In this document: positions 25,171-33,684 of the stretch, piece by piece
Layout: the number at the start of each line of letters is the position of its first letter
Position numbering within the stretch: position 1 is the stretch's first letter
Assembly (NCBI RefSeq): GCF_008039875.1
Contig: NZ_VRUU01000046.1
Span: forward strand, 1-41,423
Source: Methylobacterium sp. WL119
GTDB lineage: Bacteria; Pseudomonadota; Alphaproteobacteria; Rhizobiales; Beijerinckiaceae
Direction: 5' to 3'
DNA length: 41,423 nt
Notes under the pieces: generated by a model
The model's input: the letters and a program-made list of their open reading frames with translations, nothing else
Database searches by the model: none
Told to the model about the DNA's origin: nothing
Translations under genes and position numbers: made by a program

Positions 25171-26886
25171 TCAGGCGGCGCGGAGCGAAGCCAGCATGCG
25201 GCTCATCTCGGCGTTGAGGTGCTCGGACTGGCGCGACAGCTCGGTGGCGGAGGTCAGCACCTGCGAGGCCGCGGCGCCGGTCTCGTCGGCCGCCGCCGCG
25301 AGCCCGCCGATGTTGGCCGTCACCGCCCCCGTCCCGGAGGCCGCCTCGCCGACGTTGCGCACGATCTCCTGGGTCGCCGCGCCCTGCTCCTCCACCGCCG
25401 CCGCGATCGAGGCCGACACCCCGGAGATCTCCCGGATCCGTCCCGCGATCGCGTCGATCGCCGCGACCGCCTGGCGGGTCGAGTCCTGGATCCGCCCGAT
25501 CTGGCTGCCGATCTCGCCGGTGGCCCGCGCCGTCTGCGCGGCGAGCTCCTTCACCTCGGCCGCCACCACCGCGAAGCCGCGGCCGGCCTCGCCGGCGCGC
25601 GCCGCCTCGATCGTGGCGTTCAGGGCGAGCAGGTTGGTCTGCCCGGCGATCGACGAGATCATCGCCACCACGTCGCCGATCCGGGCCGCCGCCTCGCTCA
25701 GGTCCTGCACCACGGCCGCCGTCTGCGCCGCCTCGGCCACCGCCCCCTGCGCCAGCGCCGAGGAGCCGCCGACCTGCCGCCCGATCTCCAGCACCGACGA
25801 GCCGAGCTCCTCGGCCGCCGCCGCCACCGTGTTGACGTTCGAGGCCGCCTCCTCGGCGGCCATCGCCACCGTCGTCGACTGCGATGCCGTCTGCGTCGCG
25901 GTCGCCGTCATGCTCTGCGCCGTCGCCTGCAGCTCGGTCGCCGCCGCGGTCACCGTCGCGACGATGCCGCCGACCGAGCGCTCGAAGGTGTCGGCCATCT
26001 GCCGCATCGCGGCCTTGCGCTGCGCCTCCGCGCCGGCCCGCGCCAGGGCGGTCTCGCTCTCCAGCGCCCGCATGCGCAGCAGCGCAGCCTTGAACACCTG
26101 CACCGCGTCGGCGACGCGGCCCATCTCGGTGCGCGTGCCCTGGAGCGGGATCGCGGTCTCGAGGTCGCCCTCGGCCAGGGCCTGCATCGGCCGGACGACG
26201 CGGTCGATCCCGCGGCCGATGCCGGCGATCAGCAGCACGGCCATCGCGACCGCCAGGGCCAGGGCCGTCCCGAGGGCCGCGACCATCCAGAACCGGGTGC
26301 GCGCGACGGATGCCGCGGCGGACGCTTCCGCGCGCGCGGCGCCCTCCGTGTTGAGGGCGATGATCCTCTCCAGGGCGATCGAGGCGTTGCGGCGCGCGCC
26401 GATCCCCTTGCTCTGGTAGGCGAGCAGCGCCTCGGCCTTCTCGCCGGCGCGGGAATGGGCGAGGATCGGCGCCTCGGTCGCGGTGAAGGCGCCCCACTCG
26501 CGCAGGAAGGTCTCGTACAGCGCCCGCTCCTCGGGCTGCGCGATGCCGCGCGCGTAGGCGGCCATCCCGGTCTCGATCGCCTGGCCGCGCTGGGCGATGT
26601 CGCCCTCGATGGCGGCCAGCGCCTTCGGCTCGGTGGTGAGCATGTGCCGCAGCAGGCTGGTGGTGTACCGCCCGGTCAGCGCGTCGAGGGCGCCGGCGTC
26701 GCGGACGTTCGGCAGCCATCGCGTCTGCACGTCGACCAGCCGTTCCTCGACCGTCGCGATGCCGGACAGGCCGGCGAGCCCGAGCCCGAGCACGAACAGG
26801 GTCAGCGTCGCGAAGGCGGCGACGAGCCGCGTGCGGATCGAAACATTTCTCAGGGACACGCGCGACTCCGGGAATAAAGTCTTCAT
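25171..26886 (-). CDS. Methyl-accepting chemotaxis protein
   Basis: A 571-residue chemoreceptor. There is a membrane segment near residues 20-42, a periplasmic helical bundle of about 150 residues of the 4HB type, a second segment (VAALGTALALAVAMAVLLIAG), and then a HAMP linker with RPMQALAEGDLETAIP. The signalling domain follows, whose tip AGQTNLLALNATIEAARAGE is fully conserved. No C-terminal NWETF-type pentapeptide is present, so methylation enzymes are not tethered. The ATG at 26886 is chosen because the upstream frame overlaps a good promoter. It stands alone, so it is an orphan receptor whose ligand is unknown. Confidence 0.93.
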   Translation of the reverse strand: MKTLFPESRVSLRNVSIRTRLVAAFATLTLFVLGLGLAGLSGIATVEERLVDVQTRWLPNVRDAGALDALTGRYTTSLLRHMLTTEPKALAAIEGDIAQRGQAIETGMAAYARGIAQPEERALYETFLREWGAFTATEAPILAHSRAGEKAEALLAYQSKGIGARRNASIALERIIALNTEGAARAEASAAASVARTRFWMVAALGTALALAVAMAVLLIAGIGRGIDRVVRPMQALAEGDLETAIPLQGTRTEMGRVADAVQVFKAALLRMRALESETALARAGAEAQRKAAMRQMADTFERSVGGIVATVTAAATELQATAQSMTATATQTASQSTTVAMAAEEAASNVNTVAAAAEELGSSVLEIGRQVGGSSALAQGAVAEAAQTAAVVQDLSEAAARIGDVVAMISSIAGQTNLLALNATIEAARAGEAGRGFAVVAAEVKELAAQTARATGEIGSQIGRIQDSTRQAVAAIDAIAGRIREISGVSASIAAAVEEQGAATQEIVRNVGEAASGTGAVTANIGGLAAAADETGAAASQVLTSATELSRQSEHLNAEMSRMLASLRAA

Positions 26887-26919
26887 GGGCTTCGGCGCCC
26901 GAACATTTGCTCGCAATAA

Positions 26920-26949
26920 AGTATAGGTGGCCCGCGTTAAGGAATACAA
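26920..26949 (-). promoter_or_regulatory. Candidate promoter of the chemoreceptor gene
   Basis: On the minus strand TTGTAT (plus-strand 26944-26949) and TATACT (26920-26925) are 18 bases apart, 34 bases before the ATG at 26886. It lies in one of the few AT-rich patches of the window. It is sigma70-like rather than the flagellar sigma28 type. Confidence 0.5.
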
Positions 26950-27119
26950 AAGCGCAATCCCGATCCGTGCCCGAGGGACGGCGTTCCGCGCCGGCCGTTC
27001 CGGCGGGCCCGCGCGCCGCCGCGGGCCGGCCGGGTGACGAACGGCACCCGCAAGGCCCTCGCGCCTCCGCGCCGTCCGCGGTAAGGGCAGGACGTCCCGT
27101 CCTCGCGATCAGGCGCTTC

Positions 27120-29132
27120 ATGGCGAGCCCGGCCGAACATGCGAGCTTCCTGCCGCCGGTGCTGACGTTCCTGTCGGCGGCGGTGATCGGCGTGCCGATC
27201 TTCCGGCTGCTCGGGCAGAGCGCGGTGCTGGGCTACCTCGTCGCCGGGGTGCTGATCGGCCCGTCCGGCCTGTCGCTGATCGCCGAGCCCGAGACGGCGG
27301 CGAGCGTCGCCGAGATCGGCGTGGTGCTGCTGCTGTTCATCGTCGGGCTCGAATTGCACCTGTCGCAGCTCGTCTCGATGCGCCGCGACATCTTCGGGCT
27401 CGGCACGGCGCAGCTCGTCGTCTGCGCGATCGTGCTCGGGGGCCTCGGCGTGCTGCTCGGCGCGGCGCCCAGCGCCAGCGGCATCATCGGCATCACGCTG
27501 GCGCTCTCGGCCACCGCGGTGGCGCTGCAGCTCCTGGAGGAGCGCGGCGACCTCGGCACCGCCTACGGCAGCCGCGCCTTCGCGGTGCTGCTGTTCCAGG
27601 ACATCGCCGTCGTCGGCATCCTGGCGCTGATGCCGCTCCTGGCATCGGCCGGCGGCGGCAGCGGCGCGCCCTGGCTCGGGGACGCGGCGCTCTCCACCGG
27701 CAAGGCGCTGGCGGCGATCGTCGCCGTGGTGCTCGTCGGCCGCTACGGCCTGAACCGCTTCTTCCGCCTGCTCGCCGCGAGCGGCGCCCGCGAGGTGATG
27801 ACGGCGGCGGCCCTCCTGGTGGTGCTCGGCACCGCGCTGCTGATGGCCGAGGTCGGCCTGTCGATGGCGATGGGCGCGTTCCTGGCCGGCATCCTGCTGT
27901 CGGAATCGAACTTCCGCCACCAGCTCGAGGCCGACATCGAGCCGTTCCGCGGCATGCTGCTCGGCCTGTTCTTCATGAGCGTCGGCATGTCGATCGACGG
28001 CGGGCTGGTGCGCGCGGTCTGGCCGCTGCTGTTCGGGGCGACCTTCGCGGCGATCCTGGTCAAGGTCGCGCTGGTGGCCGGGCTGTTCCGCCTGTTCGGC
28101 TCGACCTGGCTCGACGCGGTGCGCGGCGCCGCGATCCTGGCGCCGGCCGGCGAGTTCGCCTTCGTGCTGCTGCCGCTCGCCGGCTCGCTGGGCTTGACCG
28201 ACGCCACCGCCACGCGCTTCGCGGTGGCGCTCGCCGCCCTCACCATGCTGATCGGCCCGGTGGCGGCCAAGGGCCTCGACAAGGCGCTCGACCTCGCCCG
28301 CGCCCGCCGCGGCGGCGAGGCGCTGCCGGCCACCGACGTGGTCGAGAGCGCCGAGGCCCGCGTCCTGGTGATCGGCTTCGGCCGGTTCGGGCAGATCCTG
28401 ACGCAGGTGCTGCTCGCCGAGGGCATCGGCGTCACGGTGATCGACAAGGACGTCGAGCAGATCCGCTCGGCCTCGCGCTTCGGCTTCCGGATCTACTACG
28501 GCGACGGCACCCGCCTCGACGTGCTGCGCGCCGCCGGCATCGGCCGGGTCGACCTGGTGTGCCTGTGCATCGACGACGCCGAGGCGGCGCTGAAGATCGT
28601 CGACATCGTCCACGAGGAGTTCGAGTCGGTCCGCACCTACGTCCGCGCCTACGACCGGATGCACGCCGTCGAGCTGATGAACCGCGACGTCGACTTCCAC
28701 ATCCGCGAGACCGCCGAATCCGCCCTGGTGTTCGGCCGCGCGACGCTGGAGGGCCTCGGGCTGTCCGCCGACGCCGCCGCCGCGCGGGTCGAGGACGTGC
28801 GCAAGCGCGACGTCGCCCGCCTCGTGCTGCAGCAGGCCGGGGCGCTCCCCGAGGGCGGCGGCTGGCTGCGCGGCATCGGCGTGCCCGAGATGAAGCCCGA
28901 GCCGCTCACCGCCCCGCAGCGCCCGGCCCGCGCGCTCTCGGCCGAGACCCGCGACATCATCGGCAACGACCGCCGCGAGGCCGCCGGCCGCATGCTCGAC
29001 CGGCCGCCGGTCGACACCGCCGAGCGCGAGGCCGAGCGCGAGGCCGAGGCCGCGGCGCAGGCGGAGGCGGACGCCCAGGCTGCGCGCGCGATCCGCACGC
29101 CGGCGATGGAGGTCCAGAGCGGTGAGCGGTGA
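27120..29132 (+). CDS. CPA2-family monovalent cation/proton antiporter (KefB/C-like)
   Basis: A 670-residue protein. The N-terminal about 390 residues are an exchanger domain of 12-13 membrane segments, with GYLVAGVLIGPSGL, the conserved VLLFQDIAVV near residue 159, and MAMGAFLAGILLSES. Residues about 413-530 form a TrkA-N/RCK nucleotide-binding domain with the Rossmann motif VIGFGRFGQ and YYGDGTRLDVL. The acidic, Ala/Glu-rich tail is species-specific. The ATG at 27120 has only a weak ribosome site. Its last 11 bases overlap the MATE gene. Likely role: potassium efflux or pH homeostasis; no KefF/KefG-like partner is present, so glutathione gating cannot be assumed. Confidence 0.92.
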   Translation: MASPAEHASFLPPVLTFLSAAVIGVPIFRLLGQSAVLGYLVAGVLIGPSGLSLIAEPETAASVAEIGVVLLLFIVGLELHLSQLVSMRRDIFGLGTAQLVVCAIVLGGLGVLLGAAPSASGIIGITLALSATAVALQLLEERGDLGTAYGSRAFAVLLFQDIAVVGILALMPLLASAGGGSGAPWLGDAALSTGKALAAIVAVVLVGRYGLNRFFRLLAASGAREVMTAAALLVVLGTALLMAEVGLSMAMGAFLAGILLSESNFRHQLEADIEPFRGMLLGLFFMSVGMSIDGGLVRAVWPLLFGATFAAILVKVALVAGLFRLFGSTWLDAVRGAAILAPAGEFAFVLLPLAGSLGLTDATATRFAVALAALTMLIGPVAAKGLDKALDLARARRGGEALPATDVVESAEARVLVIGFGRFGQILTQVLLAEGIGVTVIDKDVEQIRSASRFGFRIYYGDGTRLDVLRAAGIGRVDLVCLCIDDAEAALKIVDIVHEEFESVRTYVRAYDRMHAVELMNRDVDFHIRETAESALVFGRATLEGLGLSADAAAARVEDVRKRDVARLVLQQAGALPEGGGWLRGIGVPEMKPEPLTAPQRPARALSAETRDIIGNDRREAAGRMLDRPPVDTAEREAEREAEAAAQAEADAQAARAIRTPAMEVQSGER

Positions 29133-30693
29133 GGCGGACGCCGCCCTTCCCCCTCCCCCTGAAGCGGGGAAGGGTCCCCCCCGCAGCAGGGGGAGAGAGC
29201 GGAGCGCGTCGTCCGGAGACGGCGCTCCCCTCTCACGGCCCTCGCCGACGCGAGACCCTCCCTCCCCCGCTTCGGGGGGAGGGAAGACCGTGCCACCCGA
29301 TGCCGGCCGCTTCGTCACCGGCTCGATCCTGCGCCACGTGGTGGTGATGAGCGCCACCGGCTCGATCGGCCTGATGGCGGTGTTCGTCGTCGACCTGCTG
29401 TCGCTGCTCTACGTGTCGAAGCTCGGCGACACCGACCTCACCGCCGCGGTCGGCTTCGCCGCGATCGTCCAGTTCTTCGCCATCGCCATCAACATCGGCC
29501 TGATGATCGCCGCCGGCGCCCTGGTCAGCCGCGCGATCGGCGCCGGCGACCGGGACGGCGCGCGGCGGATCGCGACCTCGTCGACGCTGCTCGGGCTCGC
29601 CGCCTCCGCCCTCCTCGTGGCGCTGCTGCTGCCGCTGTCGGACCCGCTGCTGCGGGCGATCGGCGCGGAGGGCGAGACGCTGACCGTGGCCGAGCGCTTC
29701 CTCTGGATCGCCCTGCCCTCGAACGTGCTGATGGGCCCGGGGATGATGTTCTCCGGGCTGCTGCGCGCGGTCGGCGCCGCGCGCCAGGCGATGTTCGTGA
29801 CGCTCGGCGGCGCGCTGGTGACGGTGGGGCTCGATCCGCTGCTGATCTTCGGGGCCGGGCTCGGGGTCGACGGGGCGGCGATCACCACCTGCGTGGCGCG
29901 CGCCACCTTCGCGCTGATCGGCTGGCACGGGGTGCGCCAGCACCGGATGCTGGCGCACGCGAGCCTCGCGGCGACGGTCGCCGACGCGCCGCTGGTGTTC
30001 CGGATCGCGCTGCCGGCGGTGCTCACCAACCTCGCGCCGTCGGTGGCGAGCGCCTTCCTCGCCCACGTGCTCGCCCGCTACGGCGCGGTGGCGGTGGCGG
30101 CCAACGTGGTGATTGACCGGCTCACCCCGGTGGCCTTCGGCGGGCTGTTCGCCCTGTCGGGCTCGATCGGCCCGATCCTCGGCCAGAACTGGGGCGCCCG
30201 CCGCTTCGACCGGATGCGCGGCGTGCTCCGCGACGGCGCGCTCGTGACCTTCCTCTACGTGGCGGTGGTGTGGGCCGCCTTGGTGCTCGCCCGCGGCCCG
30301 CTGATGCGGCTGTTCGCGCTCGACGGGGTCGCCGCCGACCTGTTCGGCTTCTTCTGCCTCGTCAGCGGCGGGGTGTGGTTCTTCAACGGCCTGCTGTTCC
30401 TGGCCAACGCCGCGTTCAACAACCTCGGCTTCCCGTTCCGCTCGACCCTGCTCAACTGGGGCCGGGCGACGCTGGGCACGATGCCGATGGCGCTCGCGGG
30501 CGCCGCCCTGTACGGGCCGCGCGGGGTTCTCGCCGGCGTCGGCATCGGCTCGCTCGCCTTCGGGCTGGCCGGCATCCTGATGGCCGCCCGCACGGTCACG
30601 CTGCTCGAGCGCGACGTCGTGGTGCCGGCGCGCGCGCCCGATCCCGAGGCGAGCGTCGCCGCCGGCCCGGCCCATGGCGGCGCGCTGGTGTAG
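29122..30693 (+). CDS. MATE-family efflux transporter with repeat-derived N-terminus
   Basis: A 523-residue multidrug/toxin extrusion protein with 12 membrane segments from about residue 70 (ILRHVVVMSATGSIGLMAVFVVDLL) to about 500. Typical features are paired halves, GPGMMFSGLLRAVGAARQA, and SGSIGPILGQNWGARRFDRM in the second half. The GTG at 29122 has GGAGG nine bases upstream, inside the end of the antiporter gene, so the two are coupled. Residues about 8-56 are a Pro/Gly/Arg/Ser tract encoded by a palindromic repeat, and no sensible start lies after it until deep in the first helix region. The substrate is unknown. Confidence 0.88.
   Translation: MSGEADAALPPPPEAGKGPPRSRGRERSASSGDGAPLSRPSPTRDPPSPASGGGKTVPPDAGRFVTGSILRHVVVMSATGSIGLMAVFVVDLLSLLYVSKLGDTDLTAAVGFAAIVQFFAIAINIGLMIAAGALVSRAIGAGDRDGARRIATSSTLLGLAASALLVALLLPLSDPLLRAIGAEGETLTVAERFLWIALPSNVLMGPGMMFSGLLRAVGAARQAMFVTLGGALVTVGLDPLLIFGAGLGVDGAAITTCVARATFALIGWHGVRQHRMLAHASLAATVADAPLVFRIALPAVLTNLAPSVASAFLAHVLARYGAVAVAANVVIDRLTPVAFGGLFALSGSIGPILGQNWGARRFDRMRGVLRDGALVTFLYVAVVWAALVLARGPLMRLFALDGVAADLFGFFCLVSGGVWFFNGLLFLANAAFNNLGFPFRSTLLNWGRATLGTMPMALAGAALYGPRGVLAGVGIGSLAFGLAGILMAARTVTLLERDVVVPARAPDPEASVAAGPAHGGALV
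29143..29290. repeat. Palindromic GC-rich repeat at the start of the MATE coding sequence
   Basis: It contains paired strings CCCTCCCCCTGAAGCGGGG and CCCTCCCCCGCTTCGGGGGG and a middle with GGAGAGAGCGGAGCG and GCTCCCCTCTC, matching the plan of the repeat at 5635-5793 (CCCTGAAGCGGGAGAGGG, GCTCCCCTCTCCCGC). It is read through without a stop as the transporter N-terminus. Confidence 0.75.
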
Positions 30694-30894
30694 CGCGCCG
30701 CGTCGCGTCGGCAGGCGCGACGTCCCCGGCATCCCGGCCGGGACGCGATCCCCGGTGGATGCGCGGCACCGATCGCGCCGGGACGCGCCCGAACGTTGGC
30801 CGGCAACTGGCCAGCGGCGTCGATAAGGGTCTAGACTTGGAACGCGCGGCCCGCGATGCGGTTTTCCGCGCGGCGAACAGACCAAGGCCGCGTG

Positions 30895-31689
30895 ATGTTC
30901 AACCCGCTCGACATGCTTCAGGCCCAGAACGGCGCCGGGATGCAGAGTGTGGCCCAGCAGTTCGGCCTCACCCCCGAGCAGACGCGCCGGGCGATGGAGG
31001 CCCTGATGCCGGCCTTCGCGCTCGGGCTGCAGCGCAGCGCCGTCCCCGACCCGACCGGCCTGTCGCAGATGTTCGGGCTGGCCGGCGCCCGCCCCGCCGC
31101 GAGCCCGGCACCCAGCCCGGCCGAGACCATGCTCGGGCAGATGTTCGGCTCGCCGGCCCTCACCCAGGCGATCCTGCAGCAGGCCTCCTCGGCCAGCGGC
31201 GTCGGCTCGCAGGTGCTGCGCCAGATGCTGCCGATGATGGCCGGCGCGGTGGTCGCGAGCATCGTCCACATGCTGCTGAACCAGCAGGCTCCGGAGGCCA
31301 AGCCGGCGCCCGCCCCGGCGCCCTCGCCGTTCGCGGTCGCGCCGGGCTGGGCCGAGATGATGAAGGCGTTCGTCCCGGCGCAGGCCGCGCCGGAGGCGCA
31401 GAAGCAGGCCGCCAGGCCCCCGGTCTCGAAGCCCCAGGTCTCGAAGCCCGCACCGAAGCCGGAACCCGATGCCGCCGGCGGCATGTTCCAGCAGATGCTG
31501 AAGACCGGCGCCGAGGTTCAGGAACAGAACGTCAAGGCGATGCAGGGCCTGTTCGAGGCGTTCTGGGCCGAGGCCGACCCCGCCAAGGCGGCCGCGGCCA
31601 AGCCCTCGGGCACGACGCCGAACGCCGACCCCGCCTCGGAGCCGGACGCGTCGCACCGGTCGCGTAAGGGCCGGCCGGGGACGCGCTGA
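30895..31689 (+). CDS. DUF937-like protein
   Basis: A 264-residue protein beginning MFNPLDMLQAQNGAGM. The N-terminal half resembles the DUF937/YidB group: QQFGLTPEQTRRAMEALMPAFALGL, a later SPALTQAILQQASSASGVGSQ, and QMLPMMAGAVVASIVHMLL. The middle is a Pro/Ala/Lys linker with a duplicated VSKPQVSKP, and a C-terminal helix EVQEQNVKAMQGLFEAFWAE resembles phasin-type helices. The ATG at 30895 has AAGG seven bases upstream. Function is unknown; a granule or surface-association role is only a guess from the helix pattern. Confidence 0.7.
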   Translation: MFNPLDMLQAQNGAGMQSVAQQFGLTPEQTRRAMEALMPAFALGLQRSAVPDPTGLSQMFGLAGARPAASPAPSPAETMLGQMFGSPALTQAILQQASSASGVGSQVLRQMLPMMAGAVVASIVHMLLNQQAPEAKPAPAPAPSPFAVAPGWAEMMKAFVPAQAAPEAQKQAARPPVSKPQVSKPAPKPEPDAAGGMFQQMLKTGAEVQEQNVKAMQGLFEAFWAEADPAKAAAAKPSGTTPNADPASEPDASHRSRKGRPGTR

Positions 31690-31695
31690 GGTTGG

Positions 31696-31905
31696 TCAGT
31701 TCTGGCTGACCGCGTTTCCGATGGTCTGGTAGACGGTGCTGACCTTGGACGCGTAGAGGCGCAGGCTGCCGACGATGGCCAGGAAGACCAGCCCCGAGAT
31801 CAGGGCGTACTCGATGCTCGTCGCGCCGCGCGCGTCGGCGGCGAAGCGGCGCTTCGGCGGCACGGCTCCGGCCCCTTTCGACAGTTCGACGGCCGTCCTC
31901 GACAT
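31696..31905 (-). CDS. Flp-family type IVb pilin
   Basis: A 69-residue major-pilin-like protein. A basic leader ends at DARG, followed by ATSIEYALISGLVFLAIVGSL. The Glu-Tyr pair five and six residues after the Gly is the Flp/TadE prepilin peptidase pattern, and the following helix polymerises into the fibre. The ATG at 31905 has GGAAGG upstream. It lies 13 kb from the TadE/G-like genes and no assembly ATPase is nearby, so it may be an extra pilin copy. Its stop is six bases from that of the convergent DUF937 gene. Confidence 0.88.
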   Translation of the reverse strand: MSRTAVELSKGAGAVPPKRRFAADARGATSIEYALISGLVFLAIVGSLRLYASKVSTVYQTIGNAVSQN

Positions 31906-32045
31906 CGATGATCGCCTTCCTCGGCCGAACCGGCACACGGCGACCCTACCCGCGCGACCTTGAGGATGTTTTAACTCGATCGGCGACGGGCGACGGTCGC
32001 GGCATCCGCCGAAGCAGGATCCGTGCGACCGGCCGTTTTGCGGGT

Positions 32046-32071
32046 CCCCTCCCCCGCTTGCGGCGAGAGGG
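32046..32071. repeat. Short palindromic GC-rich repeat
   Basis: CCCCTCCCCCGC and GCGAGAGGGG form an imperfect hairpin of the same style as the larger repeats. It lies in the 191-base gap between the DUF3072 gene and the Flp pilin gene. Confidence 0.45.
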
Positions 32072-32127
32072 GATGGGCGCTCGGGCGACCCGTCGGGAGC
32101 GGGCCCGCGCGGGCGCCTTCGCCCCGC

Positions 32128-32436
32128 TCAGCCGTGGCCGGCTTCCTTGCGCAGGGCGTCGATGCGCTTGGAGGCCTCGGCCTTGTCGATGTCGGGATCG
32201 AACGCCTCGGGCTCCTTGGTCTCCTCCGACAGGGTCTTGAGATAGGAGGCCTGCGCACCGGTCATCGGCTCGCCGCCGGTGGTCCACTGGTCGGGATCCT
32301 TGATCTGGTTCGACACGTCCTTCGGGTCGGTCTTCGGGTTCTCGTTCGAAGCGGACTTCGTGTCGGACTTGGCGTCGGACTTGGCGTCGGACTTCGAATC
32401 GGACTTCGCCGTGGTCTTGGCAGCGGCCTTGGTCAT
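32128..32436 (-). CDS. DUF3072 family protein with Lys/Ser/Asp repeats
   Basis: A 102-residue protein. Residues 1-35 are a charged low-complexity tail built from KSDxKSDA units. Residues about 50-100 (WTTGGEPMTGAQASYLKTL, then EPEAFDPDIDKAEASKRIDAL) match the DUF3072 group of small proteins. The start is the ATG at 32436. The Lys/Ala/Ser-rich tail resembles nucleic-acid-binding tails, but that is only a compositional remark. It is leftward, upstream of the Flp pilin with a 222-base gap. Confidence 0.8.
   Translation of the reverse strand: MTKAAAKTTAKSDSKSDAKSDAKSDTKSASNENPKTDPKDVSNQIKDPDQWTTGGEPMTGAQASYLKTLSEETKEPEAFDPDIDKAEASKRIDALRKEAGHG
32353..32412. repeat. Tandem 12-base repeat within the DUF3072 gene
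   Basis: Five units begin GGACTT and continue variably (CGTGTC, GGCGTC, GGCGTC, CGAATC, CGCCGT). On the coding strand they give the KSDx repeat of the protein's N-terminal tail. Units two and three are identical, so recent slippage is likely. Confidence 0.8.
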
Positions 32437-32494
32437 CGGGCACTCACGCGTTCATGGAATGTTCCGTCAGAACGCGGCCCGCATCCCCGAGGTT

Positions 32495-32518
32495 CCCCGC
32501 CGGCCGGAACCGGCGGGG
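32495..32518. terminator. Hairpin 3' of ilvE
   Basis: Nine-base arms CCCCGCCGG and CCGGCGGGG around CCGGAA lie 28 bases past the ilvE stop. The left arm with its flank (GTTCCCCGCCGGCC) is identical to that at 23042-23055. There is no T-run on either strand. Confidence 0.5.
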
Positions 32519-32546
32519 GATAAGACGCCTCAGGCCGCGCGCGCCT

Positions 32547-33434
32547 TCAGGCTGCGCGCGCCTGTGGCTGCACCTCGGCGAGGTAGTCGTCCATCAGCGT
32601 GCGGGTGATCGCGCCCGGCGCGAACCGGTAGGGCCCGATCTCGGAGACCGGGGTGACCTCGGCGGCCGAGCCGGTGATGAAGCATTCCGAGAAGTCGGCC
32701 ATCTCCTCGGGGCGGATGCGGCGCTCGGTGACCGCGAGGCCGCGGCGGCGGGCCAGCTCGATCACCGTCTGCCGGGTGATGCCGTTGAGGAAGCGGTCGG
32801 CGGTGGGGGTGTGGATCGCCCCGTCGCGGATGAAGAACACGTTGGCGCCGGTGCACTCGGCGACGTTGTCCTCGAAGTCGAGCATCAGCGCGTCGGCATA
32901 GCCCTTGTTCTCCGCCCGGTGCTTGGAGATCGTGCAGATCATGTACAGGCCCGCCGCCTTCGAGGCGCAGGGGGCGGTGCGGGGATCGGGCCGGCGATAC
33001 TCGGCGATGTCGAGGCGGATGCCCTTCATCTTGGTGGCGGCGTCGAAGTAGCTCGGCCATTCCCAGGCGGCGATCGCCAGGTGGATGGTGTTGCCCTGGG
33101 CCGAGACGCCCATCATCTCCGAGCCGCGCCAGGCGACCGGGCGGAGATACGCGTCCTGCAGGCCGCTGACCTTGAGCACGGCCTCCTTGGCCGCGACGAT
33201 CTCGGCGGCCGAATACGGCACCGCGAAGTCGAGCAGCTCGGCGGAGCGGCGCAGGCGCTCGGCATGGGCGAGGCTCTTGAAGATTACCCCGCCATAGGCG
33301 CGCTCGCCCTCGAACACCGACGAGCCGTAATGCAGCCCGTGGCTCAGCACGTGGATCTTGGCGTCCCGCCACGGCACCATGGCGCCGTCGAACCAGATGG
33401 TGCCCTCGCGCTCGTCGAACGGGATCACGGACAT
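32547..33434 (-). CDS. ilvE: Branched-chain amino acid aminotransferase
   Basis: A 295-residue class IV PLP aminotransferase, the last step of leucine, isoleucine and valine synthesis. SHGLHYGSSVFEGERAY starts the substrate site; PLP-binding Lys159 is in CASKAAGLYM; the later ECTGANVFFIRDG and GITRQTVIELAR are typical. The position of the lysine equals that in E. coli IlvE. The ATG at 33434 has AGGAAGA seven bases upstream, and the longer frame is excluded because it would overlap the promoter. It is divergent from the MarR-type regulator. Confidence 0.95.
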   Translation of the reverse strand: MSVIPFDEREGTIWFDGAMVPWRDAKIHVLSHGLHYGSSVFEGERAYGGVIFKSLAHAERLRRSAELLDFAVPYSAAEIVAAKEAVLKVSGLQDAYLRPVAWRGSEMMGVSAQGNTIHLAIAAWEWPSYFDAATKMKGIRLDIAEYRRPDPRTAPCASKAAGLYMICTISKHRAENKGYADALMLDFEDNVAECTGANVFFIRDGAIHTPTADRFLNGITRQTVIELARRRGLAVTERRIRPEEMADFSECFITGSAAEVTPVSEIGPYRFAPGAITRTLMDDYLAEVQPQARAA

Positions 33435-33532
33435 GGGAACGTCTTCCTGGAAATCGTCGCGGCCCGCGCAACCTGCGGGCCCTTCGGCGGGGACGATGTC
33501 GATGGGCGCGCATGCGGGCGGCGCCGGCGGGG

Positions 33533-33565
33533 TTGACGGGTACCAACCGGCCTGGAATATGTCAA
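33533..33565. promoter_or_regulatory. Overlapping divergent promoters of ilvE and the MarR gene
   Basis: On the plus strand TTGACG (33533-33538) and AATATG (33556-33561) are 17 bases apart. On the minus strand TTGACA (33560-33565) and TACCCG (33537-33542) are also 17 bases apart. The two promoters therefore interlock, with the -35 of each overlapping the -10 of the other, so only one polymerase could bind at a time. The -10 boxes are weak. Confidence 0.5.
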
Positions 33566-33684
33566 CGACACTGACGTATATCGCGCGCACGCTCCTCCTT
33601 CCCATCCTCTCCGATCCGACGTCCTTCGCGCCGACGTTCGTCTCCTCTCCCGCCCTTCGCGCCGCAACCGGACCCGGGCCGCAC

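Noticed and set aside
22072..26877. 1601-codon rightward open frame
   Set aside because: It is antisense to thrB, ispH, hicAB and the chemoreceptor; composition is low-complexity and no motif is present.
26937..29357. Long leftward open frame opposite the antiporter
   Set aside because: Antisense shadow: the plus strand encodes a clear CPA2 antiporter with intact motifs.
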